16,684 nt of DNA from an uncultured Prevotella sp. (GCA_937922435.1 CAKZVT010000006.1:1-16684); one strand, 5' to 3'. Positions 1-7,875 are shown, counted from the first letter of the stretch. Made by a program: numbers and translations. The notes: generated by a model from the letters alone, not told the origin.

Positions 1-30
1 GGCCAAAATCATTGTTAGTCTTTTTTCCAT
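1..30 (-). CDS. Start of a secreted/outer-membrane protein gene, cut by the window edge
   Basis: On the minus strand an ATG at 28-30 opens a frame reading MEKRLTMILA to the window edge. A short Lys/Arg start followed by a hydrophobic run is the beginning of a signal peptide. From memory, this opening is common among Prevotella SusC/RagA-like TonB-dependent receptors and other exported proteins, so a SusC-like receptor is my best guess. Only ten codons are visible and the identity is inference. The ATG lies 8 nt after a perfect 9-bp hairpin, and a long repeat-containing region lies upstream. Confidence 0.45.
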   Translation of the reverse strand, partial: MEKRLTMILA

Positions 31-38
31 AAATACTC

Positions 39-61
39 TCTCTAATTAAATAAATTAGAGA
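39..61 (-). promoter_or_regulatory. 5'-leader hairpin just before the left-edge gene
   Basis: TCTCTAATT (39-47) and AATTAGAGA (53-61) are perfect complements with a 5-nt loop, ending 8 nt before the ATG at 30 on the minus strand. It is AT-rich and has no T tract. A leader or translation-control hairpin is more likely than a terminator. Function is inferred. Confidence 0.4.
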
Positions 62-105
62 TAAAAGTGTGTCTTTAGGCAGGCAAAAAGGACAATGGAC
101 GGAAT

Positions 106-120
106 GTGACATATTGTCAC
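106..120. promoter_or_regulatory. Palindrome GTGACA-TAT-TGTCAC, candidate operator
   Basis: This is a perfect 6-3-6 palindrome about 76-90 bp upstream of the left-edge gene. With the preceding T it reads TGTGA-N7-TCAC, close to a Crp/Fnr-type half-site arrangement but with one extra base in the middle compared with E. coli CRP. The regulator is unknown. Confidence 0.3.
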
Positions 121-228
121 CGAATGCGGCGTTTTGCTTACATTGTGATTTTGGACTTTGCTGCTTGACAGTCAGCTTTTGGCCGTCGGCAATGACTGCC
201 GACGCCGACGGTTGTGTGAAAGATAGAC

Positions 229-388
229 TCCGCATTTCAAAAGGGCATCTTCCGCACATGAAAAGGCAAACTTCCGCATCCTCAAAGGGCAGTTTTCCGC
301 GATGCAGAAGGCCGTCTTTCGCCTTGCAAAAGGCCGTCAATTACAATGCAAAAGGCCGTGTTTCGCGACGCAAAACACGGCCTTTTGG
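229..388 (+). repeat. 22-bp tandem repeat array A (about 7 units, last one inverted)
   Basis: Units start at 229, 251, 273, 296, 318, 340 and 362, so the period is 22 bp with one 23-bp unit. The right-hand units are best conserved, around AAAAGGCCGTCTTTCGC; the left-hand ones are decayed (TCCGCATTTCAAAAGGGC). The last unit carries the core in reverse orientation (ACACGGCCTTTTGG), so it can pair with the preceding direct unit. The array lies between the infB terminator and the left-edge gene. A close relative is at 7876-7941. I see no protein-coding explanation. Confidence 0.75.
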
Positions 389-436
389 AACGGTGGCTGC
401 AAGCGGTTGGCTGGCAGGCGCTTACTGCTGGGGCAT

Positions 437-476
437 AAAAAACGTGCAGGCAAGGTTTTACAGCCTTGCCTGCACG
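437..476 (-). terminator. Rho-independent terminator of infB
   Basis: CGTGCAGGCAAGG (443-455) and CCTTGCCTGCACG (464-476) form a perfect 13-bp stem with an 8-nt loop. On the minus strand it is followed directly by six T (437-442). It starts 26 nt after the infB stop codon and ends the rimP-nusA-infB operon. Confidence 0.92.
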
Positions 477-502
477 TATGTATTAAGCCTTGGACGAGGT
501 TG

Positions 503-3310
503 TCAGAGCTTCTGCTTCACCTCGATTTCGGTGAACGTTTCGAGAATGTCGCCTACCTGGATGTCGTTGAAGTTGACGAGGCTGATACCGCACTCGAAGT
601 TCACGCCGACTTCCTTCACGTCGTCCTTGAAACGCTTGAGGGCGTTGATTTCGCCCGTGTGTACGACGATGCCGTCGCGCACTACGCGCGCCTTGTCGGA
701 GCGGTGCACCTTGCCTTCGGTGACGTATGCGCCGGCCACGGTGCCCACCTTGGATATGTGGTAGACCTCGCGCACCTCCACCTGGCCTGTAACGACTTCC
801 TTGACAACCTTGTCGAGCATTCCTTCCATTGCCGACTTGATGTCTTCGATGGCATCGTAGATTACGGAATAGGTGTTGATTTCAACGCCTTCCTGGTCGG
901 CCAGCTTGCGCGCCGCGGCTGACGGGCGCACCTGGAAGCCCACGATGATGGCGTCGGAAGCGTCGGCCAGCGACACGTCGCTCTCGGAGATTTGGCCGAC
1001 GGCCTTGTAGATGACGTTGACCTTGATTTTCTCCGTCGAGAGTTTGATGAACGAGTCGCTCAACGCCTCGATACTGCCGTCGGTGTCGCCCTTGACGACT
1101 ATGTTCAGTTCCTTGAACGAGCCGAGGGCAATGCGGTGGCTGATGTCGCTCAGTGTGAGTCGCTTCTGCGTGCGCAGACCCTGCTCGCGCTGCAGTTGCA
1201 GGCGCTTGTTGGTTATTTCGCGTGCCTCCTGTTCGGTCTCGAGTATGTGGAACGAGTCGCCTGCGGTGGGCGCGCCGTTGAGTCCGAGAATGATTGCCGG
1301 TTCAGACGGACCTGCCTGTTCGATGCGCTGGTTGCGCTCGTTGAACATTGCCTTGATGCGTCCGTATGTCGTTCCGGCCACCACGATGTCGCCCACGTGG
1401 AGCGTGCCGTTGCTTACGAGCACCGTAGATACGTAGCCGCGGCCCTTGTCGAGCGACGACTCTATGATGCTGCCGGTGGCCTTGCGGTTGGGGTTTGCCT
1501 TGAGGTCGAGCATCTCCGCTTCAAGCAATACCTTCTCAAGCAGCTCGTCCACGCCGATGCCTTTCTTCGCGCTGATTTCCTGGCACTGGTACTTGCCTCC
1601 CCAGTCCTCCACGAGCAGGTTCATGTTGGCCAGGTCTTCACGTATTTTGTCGGGGTTTGCACCCGGCTTGTCAATCTTGTTTATGGCGAACACCATCGGC
1701 ACGTTGGCCGCCTGTGCGTGGGCTATGGCCTCGCGCGTGGTGGGCATCACGCTGTCGTCGGCTGCGATAATGATGATGGCGATGTCTGTAACCTGCGCTC
1801 CACGGGCACGCATCGCGGTAAACGCTTCGTGTCCCGGGGTGTCGAGGAAGGTGATTTTGCGGCCGTCGGCGAGCGTCACGTTGTACGCGCCAATGTGCTG
1901 CGTAATGCCTCCGGCCTCGCCGGCTATGACGTTGGTGTTACGTATGTGGTCGAGCAGAGACGTCTTTCCGTGGTCTACGTGACCCATCACGGTAACGATG
2001 GGGGCGCGCGGCACGAGGTCGTTCTCGTCGTCAGGTTCTTCCGTTATGGCTTCAGACACTTCCGCGCTGACGTATTCCGTCTTGAAGCCGAACTCTTCGG
2101 CAACGAGGTTTATGGTCTCCGCGTCGAGGCGCTGGTTGATTGACACCATGATGCCTACGCTCATACAGGTGCCTATTACCTGGTTGACCGACACGTTCAT
2201 CATGCTTGCCAGCTCGCTCACCGTCACGAACTCGGTCAGCTTCAGCGTCTTGCTCTCGGCCTTGGCCTCGGCACGCTGTTCCTTAAGATGCTCCTGTACG
2301 GCCTCGCGCTTCTCCTTGCGGTACTTCGCGCCCTTCTTGTTCTGCCCCTTGCTTGTAAGGCGTGCGAGCGTCTCCTTTACCTGGCGTGCAACGTCCTCCT
2401 CGTTCACTTCGAGCGGCTTGTGGCCGCGCTTGCGGTTCTTTTTCTTAGAGCCGCCCTTGTCGGCAGCCGCACCCTGGCCGCCAACCGATTTGGCCGCCTG
2501 GTCTATGTTGACGCGTTCCTTAGTGATGCGCGAACGCTTTTTTTTGCCGTCGGCGCGCGTCTGACCCGACTTCTCCTCGCGTTCCTTGCGGCGTTCCTCC
2601 TTCGATTTCTTCTTCGGACGCGTGCTTTGGTTGAGCGAGTCGAGGTCTATTTTGCCGAGGACGTTCACCTTCGGGGCGAGCTTCTTCTCGCTCTTTAGGG
2701 TGAAAATCTTGCTTTCTTCGTCTGCATGAGTTTCCGTTGCAGCTTGTTCTTTCCGTTCTTCAACTGGCTTGTCGGCGGCCGGCACGCTTTCGGCCAGCTG
2801 TTGCCTTACAGCCGGTTTCTCTTCGGCTTTGGGGGCTTCGGCCTGTTTCTGCGGCGCAGCCTGTTCGTTGCCGCCCTGCGGCTTGTGTTCAGTTGCGGGT
2901 GTTACGTCCTGCTTCTGCGCCGCTGCTTGCTCCTTTGCCGGTTCTGAAGGCTTGTCGGCGCCGGCCTGTTTGCTGCCTTGCGCCGGTTTCTTGCCCAAGC
3001 TGTCAAGGTCTATTTTGCCAAGTACGGTGTACTTTTGGGTTGCCGCCGGCTTGGCCTGAACTGACGGTTTGGCTCCGCCTTCAGGGCGTTTCTTCTCTTT
3101 TGTGTGCTTCGGGAAGAGCTTTTCAGCCTGGTTTCTGACTTCCTTGTCAGACTTGAACTCTTCCACCAAGGCGTTGTACTGGGCGTCGTTCAGCTTGAAG
3201 CTGAGGTCGTCCCTCACTTCGCCGAGGTCACTTTTCTTTTTCAGGAATTCAACTGCCGTTTGAAGTCCTATATTCAATTCACGAATTGCTTTATTTAATC
3301 TGATGCTCAT
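503..3310 (-). CDS. infB: Translation initiation factor IF-2
   Basis: IF-2 is the GTPase that brings initiator tRNA to the 30S subunit and promotes 50S joining. The protein has 935 residues. An IF2-N-like segment lies at about 1-55, followed by a long Lys/Ala/Gln-rich charged region (about 65-345) and a second IF2-N-type domain (about 355-410). The G domain follows: G1 GHVDHGKT 443-450, G3 DTPGHE 490-495, G4 NKID 544-547, G5 SAK near 579. The C-terminal half holds the usual IF2 domains and ends at the expected place. The motif VLGKIDLDSL occurs twice in the charged region (about 96-105 and 217-226). The start MSIRLNKAIRELN fits the family. It is the last gene of rimP-nusA-infB, separated from nusA by 139 nt that contain inverted AT-rich 7-mer arrays, and is followed by a strong terminator. 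Confidence 0.98.
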   Translation of the reverse strand: MSIRLNKAIRELNIGLQTAVEFLKKKSDLGEVRDDLSFKLNDAQYNALVEEFKSDKEVRNQAEKLFPKHTKEKKRPEGGAKPSVQAKPAATQKYTVLGKIDLDSLGKKPAQGSKQAGADKPSEPAKEQAAAQKQDVTPATEHKPQGGNEQAAPQKQAEAPKAEEKPAVRQQLAESVPAADKPVEERKEQAATETHADEESKIFTLKSEKKLAPKVNVLGKIDLDSLNQSTRPKKKSKEERRKEREEKSGQTRADGKKKRSRITKERVNIDQAAKSVGGQGAAADKGGSKKKNRKRGHKPLEVNEEDVARQVKETLARLTSKGQNKKGAKYRKEKREAVQEHLKEQRAEAKAESKTLKLTEFVTVSELASMMNVSVNQVIGTCMSVGIMVSINQRLDAETINLVAEEFGFKTEYVSAEVSEAITEEPDDENDLVPRAPIVTVMGHVDHGKTSLLDHIRNTNVIAGEAGGITQHIGAYNVTLADGRKITFLDTPGHEAFTAMRARGAQVTDIAIIIIAADDSVMPTTREAIAHAQAANVPMVFAINKIDKPGANPDKIREDLANMNLLVEDWGGKYQCQEISAKKGIGVDELLEKVLLEAEMLDLKANPNRKATGSIIESSLDKGRGYVSTVLVSNGTLHVGDIVVAGTTYGRIKAMFNERNQRIEQAGPSEPAIILGLNGAPTAGDSFHILETEQEAREITNKRLQLQREQGLRTQKRLTLSDISHRIALGSFKELNIVVKGDTDGSIEALSDSFIKLSTEKIKVNVIYKAVGQISESDVSLADASDAIIVGFQVRPSAAARKLADQEGVEINTYSVIYDAIEDIKSAMEGMLDKVVKEVVTGQVEVREVYHISKVGTVAGAYVTEGKVHRSDKARVVRDGIVVHTGEINALKRFKDDVKEVGVNFECGISLVNFNDIQVGDILETFTEIEVKQKL

Positions 3311-3320
3311 ACTCTTTTTA

Positions 3321-3451
3321 ATTCATAATTCATAATTCATAATTCATAATTCAGTATCGGCGTAGTCGAATTTCATTCCATAATCCATAATTGACATTTG
3401 CTATTGTATATGCGCAGCCAATTATGAATTATGAATTATGAATTATGAATT
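3321..3451. repeat. Inverted pair of 7-mer arrays (ATTCATA)n / (ATTATGA)n between nusA and infB
   Basis: At 3321-3353 ATTCATA is repeated 4.7 times. At 3420-3451 the reverse complement ATTATGA is repeated just over four times. The arms are about 30 nt and perfectly complementary, with a ~66-nt loop that itself holds decayed copies (CCATAATCCATAATT). The right arm overlaps the nusA stop codon (3450-3452), so the nusA-infB transcript can form a long AT hairpin right after nusA. Confidence 0.9.
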
Positions 3452-4712
3452 ACTCAAACTCCGCCCTAAGCACTTTCAGCACGTTGTCTACGGTCTCCTC
3501 TTCAAGGTCGGCCTTCTCTACGAGCATTTCGCGCGGCGCGTTGAGCACGGCCTTGGCGGTGTCGAGACCGATAGCCTTGATGGCATCGATAATCCATTGG
3601 TCGATTTCGTCCGAGAACTCGTCGAGGTAAATGTCTTCGTCCACCTCGCTTTCGTCAAGTTCGCGGAACACGTCAATAGTGTATTCTGTCAGCATGCTGG
3701 CCAGCTTGATGTTCATTCCGCCGCGTCCGATGGCGAGCGACACTTCCTCCGGACGGAGATAAACCTCGGCCTTGCGGTTCTCCTCGTCAACGTTGATGCT
3801 GGATATTTTGGCCGGACTGAGCGCGCGTTGTATGAAGAGCTTGATGTTCGCGGTGTAGTTCACCACGTCGATGTTCTCGTTGTTAAGCTCGCGCACTATG
3901 CCGTGCACGCGGCTTCCCTTTACGCCGACGCACGCTCCTACGGGGTCTATGCGGTCGTCATAGCTTTCCACTGCTATTTTCGCGCGTTCGCCGGGCATGC
4001 GTGCGATGCGCCTTATGGTGATGAGACCGTCGGCAATCTCGGGCACTTCGGCTTCAAGCAGGCGCTCGAGGAACATGTTGCTCGTGCGCGAAAGTATTAT
4101 TTTGGGGTTGTTGTTCTCGTTGTTCACCTCCTTGATGACGGCGCGCACGGTCTCGCCCTTGCGGTAAACGTCGTGCGGGATTTGCTCCGACTTGGGCAGG
4201 ATTAGCTCGTTGTTCTCGTCGTCCACGAGCAGAACCTCGCGCTTCCACACCTGGTACACCTCGGCACTGATTACCTGGCCGACGCGGTCCTTGTACTTGT
4301 TGTACAGGCTGTCGTGCTCAAGTTCGAGTATTTTCGAGGCCAGCGTCTGGCGAAGGTTAAGTATTGCGCGGCGGCCGAACTTGCTGAAGTCCACCTTCTC
4401 GCTGACCTCTTCGCCCACCTCATAGTCGGGTTCTATTTTCAAAGCGTCGGCCAACGCTATTTCCTTGTTCTCGTCTTTCACCTCGCCGTCGGCCACGACG
4501 GTGCGGTTGCGGTAGATTTCAAAGTCGCCCTTGTCGGGGTTCACTATGACGTCGAAGTTCTCGTCGCTGCCGAAGATTTTTGCAATGACGTTGCGGAAAC
4601 TCTCCTCCAGCACGCTCATGAGCGTGGTGCGGTCGATGTTCTTCGTGTCCTTGAACTCCTTGAAGGTGTCAATCATGCTTACGGTTTCTTCACCGTTCTT
4701 TCTTGTTGCCAT
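3450..4712 (-). CDS. nusA: Transcription termination/antitermination factor NusA
   Basis: NusA binds RNA polymerase and modulates pausing, termination and antitermination. The 420-residue protein has the NusA N-terminal domain (about 8-130, with NIDRTTLMSVLEESFRNV), an S1 domain (about 140-210), KH1 (GVKGSRV at 263-269, with the preceding DPVGACVG) and KH2 (SLAIGRGGMNIKLAS, 325-339), then a short acidic Asp/Glu-rich tail region and a helical end. It has no duplicated C-terminal acidic repeats like those of E. coli, and the length suits Bacteroidetes. The start MATRKNGEETVSMIDTF matches the family. It is the middle gene of rimP-nusA-infB, 122 nt after rimP. A terminator-like leader hairpin suggests the operon may be controlled by termination, which NusA itself could influence (inference). 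Confidence 0.97.
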   Translation of the reverse strand: MATRKNGEETVSMIDTFKEFKDTKNIDRTTLMSVLEESFRNVIAKIFGSDENFDVIVNPDKGDFEIYRNRTVVADGEVKDENKEIALADALKIEPDYEVGEEVSEKVDFSKFGRRAILNLRQTLASKILELEHDSLYNKYKDRVGQVISAEVYQVWKREVLLVDDENNELILPKSEQIPHDVYRKGETVRAVIKEVNNENNNPKIILSRTSNMFLERLLEAEVPEIADGLITIRRIARMPGERAKIAVESYDDRIDPVGACVGVKGSRVHGIVRELNNENIDVVNYTANIKLFIQRALSPAKISSINVDEENRKAEVYLRPEEVSLAIGRGGMNIKLASMLTEYTIDVFRELDESEVDEDIYLDEFSDEIDQWIIDAIKAIGLDTAKAVLNAPREMLVEKADLEEETVDNVLKVLRAEFE

Positions 4713-4740
4713 ATATTTTTATTGTTGTTTCCTATGAAAA

Positions 4741-4833
4741 AGCCTCCTTCCTGCCTCCCCGAGGGGAGGGGCCTGAATGCCGTTTCGCCCGTGCTGCCCT
4801 GTCTCCTCCACTCGGGGAGGCCGGGATGGGGCT
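4741..4833. repeat. GC-rich imperfect inverted repeat between rimP and nusA
   Basis: The arms 4741-4771 and 4803-4833 match at about 25 of 31 positions in inverted orientation, with a 31-nt loop. Each arm has an inner palindrome (GCCTCCCCGAGGGGAGG in the left arm), giving a cruciform or double-hairpin shape. It begins 1 nt after the rimP stop. The layout resembles the repeat at 11062-11162 (outer arm, then CCTCCC-GA-GGGAGG), so both probably belong to one dispersed repeat type. Confidence 0.8.
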
Positions 4834-4834
4834 G

Positions 4835-5302
4835 TTACTTAAAACTTATCAGATACTTGGTGTACTTCACTTCGTCCATCGAGAACACCTTTTCCACGTC
4901 CTCGACCACCGGGCGCTTGGCGCCTTCCTTCTTCACTTTCTCCTTCACGGTGACGGTGAACTGCCGGCCGTCTACCGACGTAAGCGTGCCACGGTGCTTC
5001 TTTCCGGCGGCGTCGAGCACCTCCACTTCCTTGCCGACATAGTTCTCGTACTGCTGCGGCACTTTGAAAGGCTGGCCCAGGCCGGCGCTTCCCACCTCAA
5101 GCTCATAGTCTTCCTCGTCACGGCTGAGATGGTCTTCGATGTAGCGGCTCAACTGCACGCAGTCTTCTATCCACACGCCGTCGGCATGGTCGATTTCAAC
5201 CACAATCTTGTCGTCGGCGCTGATTTCCACGTCGACAAGGAAGTACTCCTTGTCCTTCAGCCACTCTTCCACCAAATTTCTAACTACGTTCTTGTCTATC
5301 AT
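4835..5302 (-). CDS. rimP: Ribosome maturation factor RimP
   Basis: RimP assists late maturation of the 30S subunit. The product is 155 residues, the normal length, with an N-terminal alpha/beta domain (LVEEWLKDKEYFLVDVEIS...IVVEIDHADGVWIEDCVQLSRYIEDHL), the typical YELEVGSAGLGQPFK stretch (about 86-100) linking to a C-terminal SH3-like domain (VGKEVEVLDAAGKKHRGTL). It is first in the rimP-nusA-infB operon. The start MIDKNVVRNLVEEWL lies ~54 nt downstream of the predicted transcription start and ~20 nt downstream of a leader hairpin. Confidence 0.95.
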   Translation of the reverse strand: MIDKNVVRNLVEEWLKDKEYFLVDVEISADDKIVVEIDHADGVWIEDCVQLSRYIEDHLSRDEEDYELEVGSAGLGQPFKVPQQYENYVGKEVEVLDAAGKKHRGTLTSVDGRQFTVTVKEKVKKEGAKRPVVEDVEKVFSMDEVKYTKYLISFK

Positions 5303-5310
5303 AAAAGGGT

Positions 5311-5349
5311 TATTAAAATAAAATGAGGAGCTTTTTGAAGCCCCTCATT
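5311..5349 (-). promoter_or_regulatory. Terminator-like hairpin in the rimP-nusA-infB leader
   Basis: Arms 5322-5333 and 5338-5349 give a 12-bp stem (one G-U wobble) with a 4-nt loop. On the minus strand the stem is followed by a T-rich run (TTATTTTAATA, 5311-5321). It sits between the operon promoter and the rimP ATG, starting about 7 nt after the predicted +1. It looks like an intrinsic terminator or attenuator in a leader. It could also stop read-through from the upstream outer-membrane gene. Confidence 0.65.
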
Positions 5350-5362
5350 CCACTGAACGCTG

Positions 5363-5394
5363 CAAAGGTAGCAATAATATCGCTTCCATGCAAA
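5363..5394 (-). promoter_or_regulatory. Promoter of rimP-nusA-infB (Bacteroidetes type)
   Basis: On the minus strand TTTG (5391-5394) is followed after 20 nt by TACCTTTG (5363-5370), a full match to the Bacteroidetes -33 TTTG / -7 TAnnTTTG pattern. Transcription should start near 5356. Confidence 0.85.
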
Positions 5395-5421
5395 TATTTT
5401 TCCGTTTTTTATTGAAAATGT

Positions 5422-5443
5422 AAAAACAATGTTCTTGAACGTT
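5422..5443 (-). terminator. Weak candidate terminator of the beta-barrel gene
   Basis: Overlapping the stop codon, the minus strand can form a 7-bp stem (AACGTTC / GAACATT, one wobble) followed by G and five T. The loop is only 2 nt, so the real stem would be shorter. Support is weak. Confidence 0.3.
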
Positions 5444-7778
5444 ACAGCCTGCCCTTCTGCCCGGCTCCGGCGCCCGTCCCCTTGTACTTGCTGCGCGAAG
5501 TGTTGAACTTGTAGCGCACGGTAAGGTTGATGTCGCGCATAGCCGGAGCATGATATATGGCCTCACGCATCGCTCCGTAGAACATCGTAATGTCTGTTTT
5601 ACCCGTCTTGAACAGGTCGGAGACGTAGAGCGAGAGCGTCAGTTTGTCCTTCAACAGCGACTTGTAGAGCGACAGGTCGGCGCGGAACGACGGCTTGCGC
5701 ATGTAGTTGTTCTCCTCTGCGCCGGTCGTATTGCAGCGCATGTTGAGCGAAATCTCGCACCACTTGGTCTCAACGGTGTTGTCGAAGCGGAACGTCGCCA
5801 CGGGATTGTCAAGCGGATTGTGGCCGTGGACGGCCATCTTGAACCACTGCTTCTGCACTCCGAGCATGAGCGAAGGATGCCAGATGCCGAACGTAGGGCG
5901 GAGGTTGAGCGAGGCATACACGTTGTCATAGGCTTCGCCGTTAACCTGACGGAAGAGCGCGACGGCAGGGTCGTCGTTGTAAGTCTCGCTGTTATCGAGG
6001 ATGGGGTCAATGATATGGGAGTATCCCGCGCTGAACATAAGCCACTTGTACGAGGCCGCGAAGTTCACGTTGTGCGACTTTGTAGGCACGAGGAAGGGGT
6101 TTCCGCCCTCGTAGGTATAGCGGTTGTCGTAGTTTATGTTACTGCGGAGCTGGTTGTAAGAGGGGCGGCGTATGTCGGCGGAATAGCCGAGTTGTAAACC
6201 TACTTTGCCGAACATCGCCGATAGCGCTACCGACGGAAACCAGTCGCCATACGTCTTGCTCTGCTCCGCTATGCGCTTGCCGTCCTCGTAATAGTCGAAG
6301 TCTACGTCCTCGTAACGCAGTCCGAGCTGCGCGCTGACTGGGCCGAACTGCCGCGCATACTCGACGAACGCCGTGGCAAGGCCCTCCTCCGTGTGGCTGC
6401 GGTCGTCGTCGATGATGCCCTTGGGCAGCACCGTGTACACCGACTTGCGCGTAGAATAAGAGTATTCGCCGCCGAAAGAGAGGCTGCCGCCGAAGAGCGG
6501 AGCAGTCACAACGAGCTTGGAAGCGATGAGGTTGCTACGCGGAACGGTGTTCGTCGTCACGTCGTTATGCTCCGTTGGTTGCCCCGTCTCGGTATAGTCC
6601 TCGACGGTGTTCATCGTCGCATCCGACTTAGTGTACATCCAGTCTGTATTGAAATCGATGTTCCACTGGCCTATTTTGCCGGTATAATAGGCATTGCCTT
6701 GCAGCGTGGTAGCCTGCGTGGAGGCCGTGTAGTCGCTGCGCAGCTGCTCGGTAAGAGTGCCATTCTGCGTGAACGTTGACTCCATGTAGCCGCGCGGCTT
6801 GTTCCACGGCTGGCGGCGGTAGCTCGCGCTTATGCCTACGGAATGGTTTTGGTTGAACATGTAGCTTACGGCTAGCCGCGCGTACAGGTTTTCGTTCTTG
6901 TACACCTGGTCGATTTCGCTGCGCTGCCGCCAAGTGTCCTCAAGGTGTGTGATTTGCTCGATGGTCTTGGGGTCGGGGCTGGCCCATTTCGAGGCGCGGA
7001 GCGTCGCGCCGACGTCAAGTCCGCCCGTGCGGTAGTTCATGTTGAGGTTGTCCTCGCCTGCCAAGTAGTCATAATCGTTGTATTCTCCGAACAGACGGTT
7101 GTCAAGGCTGAAGCCGTCGCCGACAGCCTTCTTCGTCGTAATGCGAATGACGGAGGTCACGCTGGCGTCGTAACGTGCGCCGGGGTTCGTTATAACCTCC
7201 ACATCTTTTATATTGTCCGCGCTCAAACGGTCAAGCTCCGAGTTGTCCCTCACCTTGCGGCCGTTGATGTACATCTCGGGCTTTCCGCGCCCGAACACCT
7301 CTATTTCGCCGTTCCTGGCCGACACGTTCGGTATGCGGTCGAGCAGGCGTTCGATGGTTCCGGCGTGCTCAAGTATTGTTCCGCTCACACCCGTTATCAT
7401 GCCCTCGCCCTTCAGGCGCGTCTTGGGCATGTCGCTCTTTACCACGACCTCGCCCAGCACTTGCGACACTGCTTCAAGACGCACCGTGCCCATGTCACTG
7501 CGGCGGTCGGCGTAAACCGTCTTGTAGCCGAGCGAAGAGAACCTTAAAAGCCTGCCTTCGCCTTTGGTGTCGAGGGTGAACGAGCCGTCTCCGGCGGTCA
7601 TAACGCCGGAGACGAAGGCCGAGTCGGGCAGCGAGAGGGCTACCACGTTGGAGTAAGGCAGGGGCTGTCCGCCGCCGTCAACGACGCGTCCCGTCACCGT
7701 CTGCGCCGCCAACGAGTGCGCCAAAAGAGCGCAGCAGCACAACGCGGAGAGTCTGGTAAATGTGTTCATAAATGTCAT
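5442..7778 (-). CDS. Outer membrane beta-barrel protein with carboxypeptidase-like N-terminal domain (TonB-receptor-like)
   Basis: The 778-residue protein has a signal peptide (Cys/Ala/Leu-rich core at about 8-24, likely cleavage after LAA at 25), a carboxypeptidase-regulatory-like beta-sandwich (about 27-105, TVTGRVVDGGGQPLPYSNV), a TonB-plug-like domain (about 118-216, with RLLDRIPNVSARNGEIEVFG and PEMYINGRKV), then a beta-barrel to the C-terminus. The ending RYKFNTSRSKYKGTGAG is characteristic of the Bacteroidetes outer membrane beta-barrel family 3 type rather than SusC. The family is exported to the outer membrane; its substrate is usually unknown. No SusD partner is adjacent, arguing against a classical glycan-uptake locus. 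Two starts are possible (7778 or the ATG three codons later at 7769). The gene has its own promoter ~220 nt upstream, and its leader contains repeat array B. Confidence 0.9.
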   Translation of the reverse strand: MTFMNTFTRLSALCCCALLAHSLAAQTVTGRVVDGGGQPLPYSNVVALSLPDSAFVSGVMTAGDGSFTLDTKGEGRLLRFSSLGYKTVYADRRSDMGTVRLEAVSQVLGEVVVKSDMPKTRLKGEGMITGVSGTILEHAGTIERLLDRIPNVSARNGEIEVFGRGKPEMYINGRKVRDNSELDRLSADNIKDVEVITNPGARYDASVTSVIRITTKKAVGDGFSLDNRLFGEYNDYDYLAGEDNLNMNYRTGGLDVGATLRASKWASPDPKTIEQITHLEDTWRQRSEIDQVYKNENLYARLAVSYMFNQNHSVGISASYRRQPWNKPRGYMESTFTQNGTLTEQLRSDYTASTQATTLQGNAYYTGKIGQWNIDFNTDWMYTKSDATMNTVEDYTETGQPTEHNDVTTNTVPRSNLIASKLVVTAPLFGGSLSFGGEYSYSTRKSVYTVLPKGIIDDDRSHTEEGLATAFVEYARQFGPVSAQLGLRYEDVDFDYYEDGKRIAEQSKTYGDWFPSVALSAMFGKVGLQLGYSADIRRPSYNQLRSNINYDNRYTYEGGNPFLVPTKSHNVNFAASYKWLMFSAGYSHIIDPILDNSETYNDDPAVALFRQVNGEAYDNVYASLNLRPTFGIWHPSLMLGVQKQWFKMAVHGHNPLDNPVATFRFDNTVETKWCEISLNMRCNTTGAEENNYMRKPSFRADLSLYKSLLKDKLTLSLYVSDLFKTGKTDITMFYGAMREAIYHAPAMRDINLTVRYKFNTSRSKYKGTGAGAGQKGRL

Positions 7779-7875
7779 TTGTCGTGATGTTTAATATCAA
7801 TTAGACGTAGTTTGTCGTGAAAATGTTACACGGCAGAGCCGGTTTTTATTTGTAATTGACGGCAAATCGTCTTCC

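Noticed and set aside
183..204. CGTCGGC/GCCGACG hairpin as a terminator
   Set aside because: It has a 7-bp stem but no T tract on either side.
229..388. CRISPR array
   Set aside because: Units are 22 bp head to tail with no unique spacers, the repeats diverge, and no cas genes are present.
992..2143. Long plus-strand frames opposite infB and nusA (several of 130-380 codons)
   Set aside because: They are antisense shadows caused by high-GC codon usage on the minus strand. The minus-strand proteins are unambiguous.
5442..7778. SusC-type glycan importer of a polysaccharide utilization locus
   Set aside because: There is no susD or glycoside hydrolase nearby, and the C-terminus fits the beta-barrel family 3 type.
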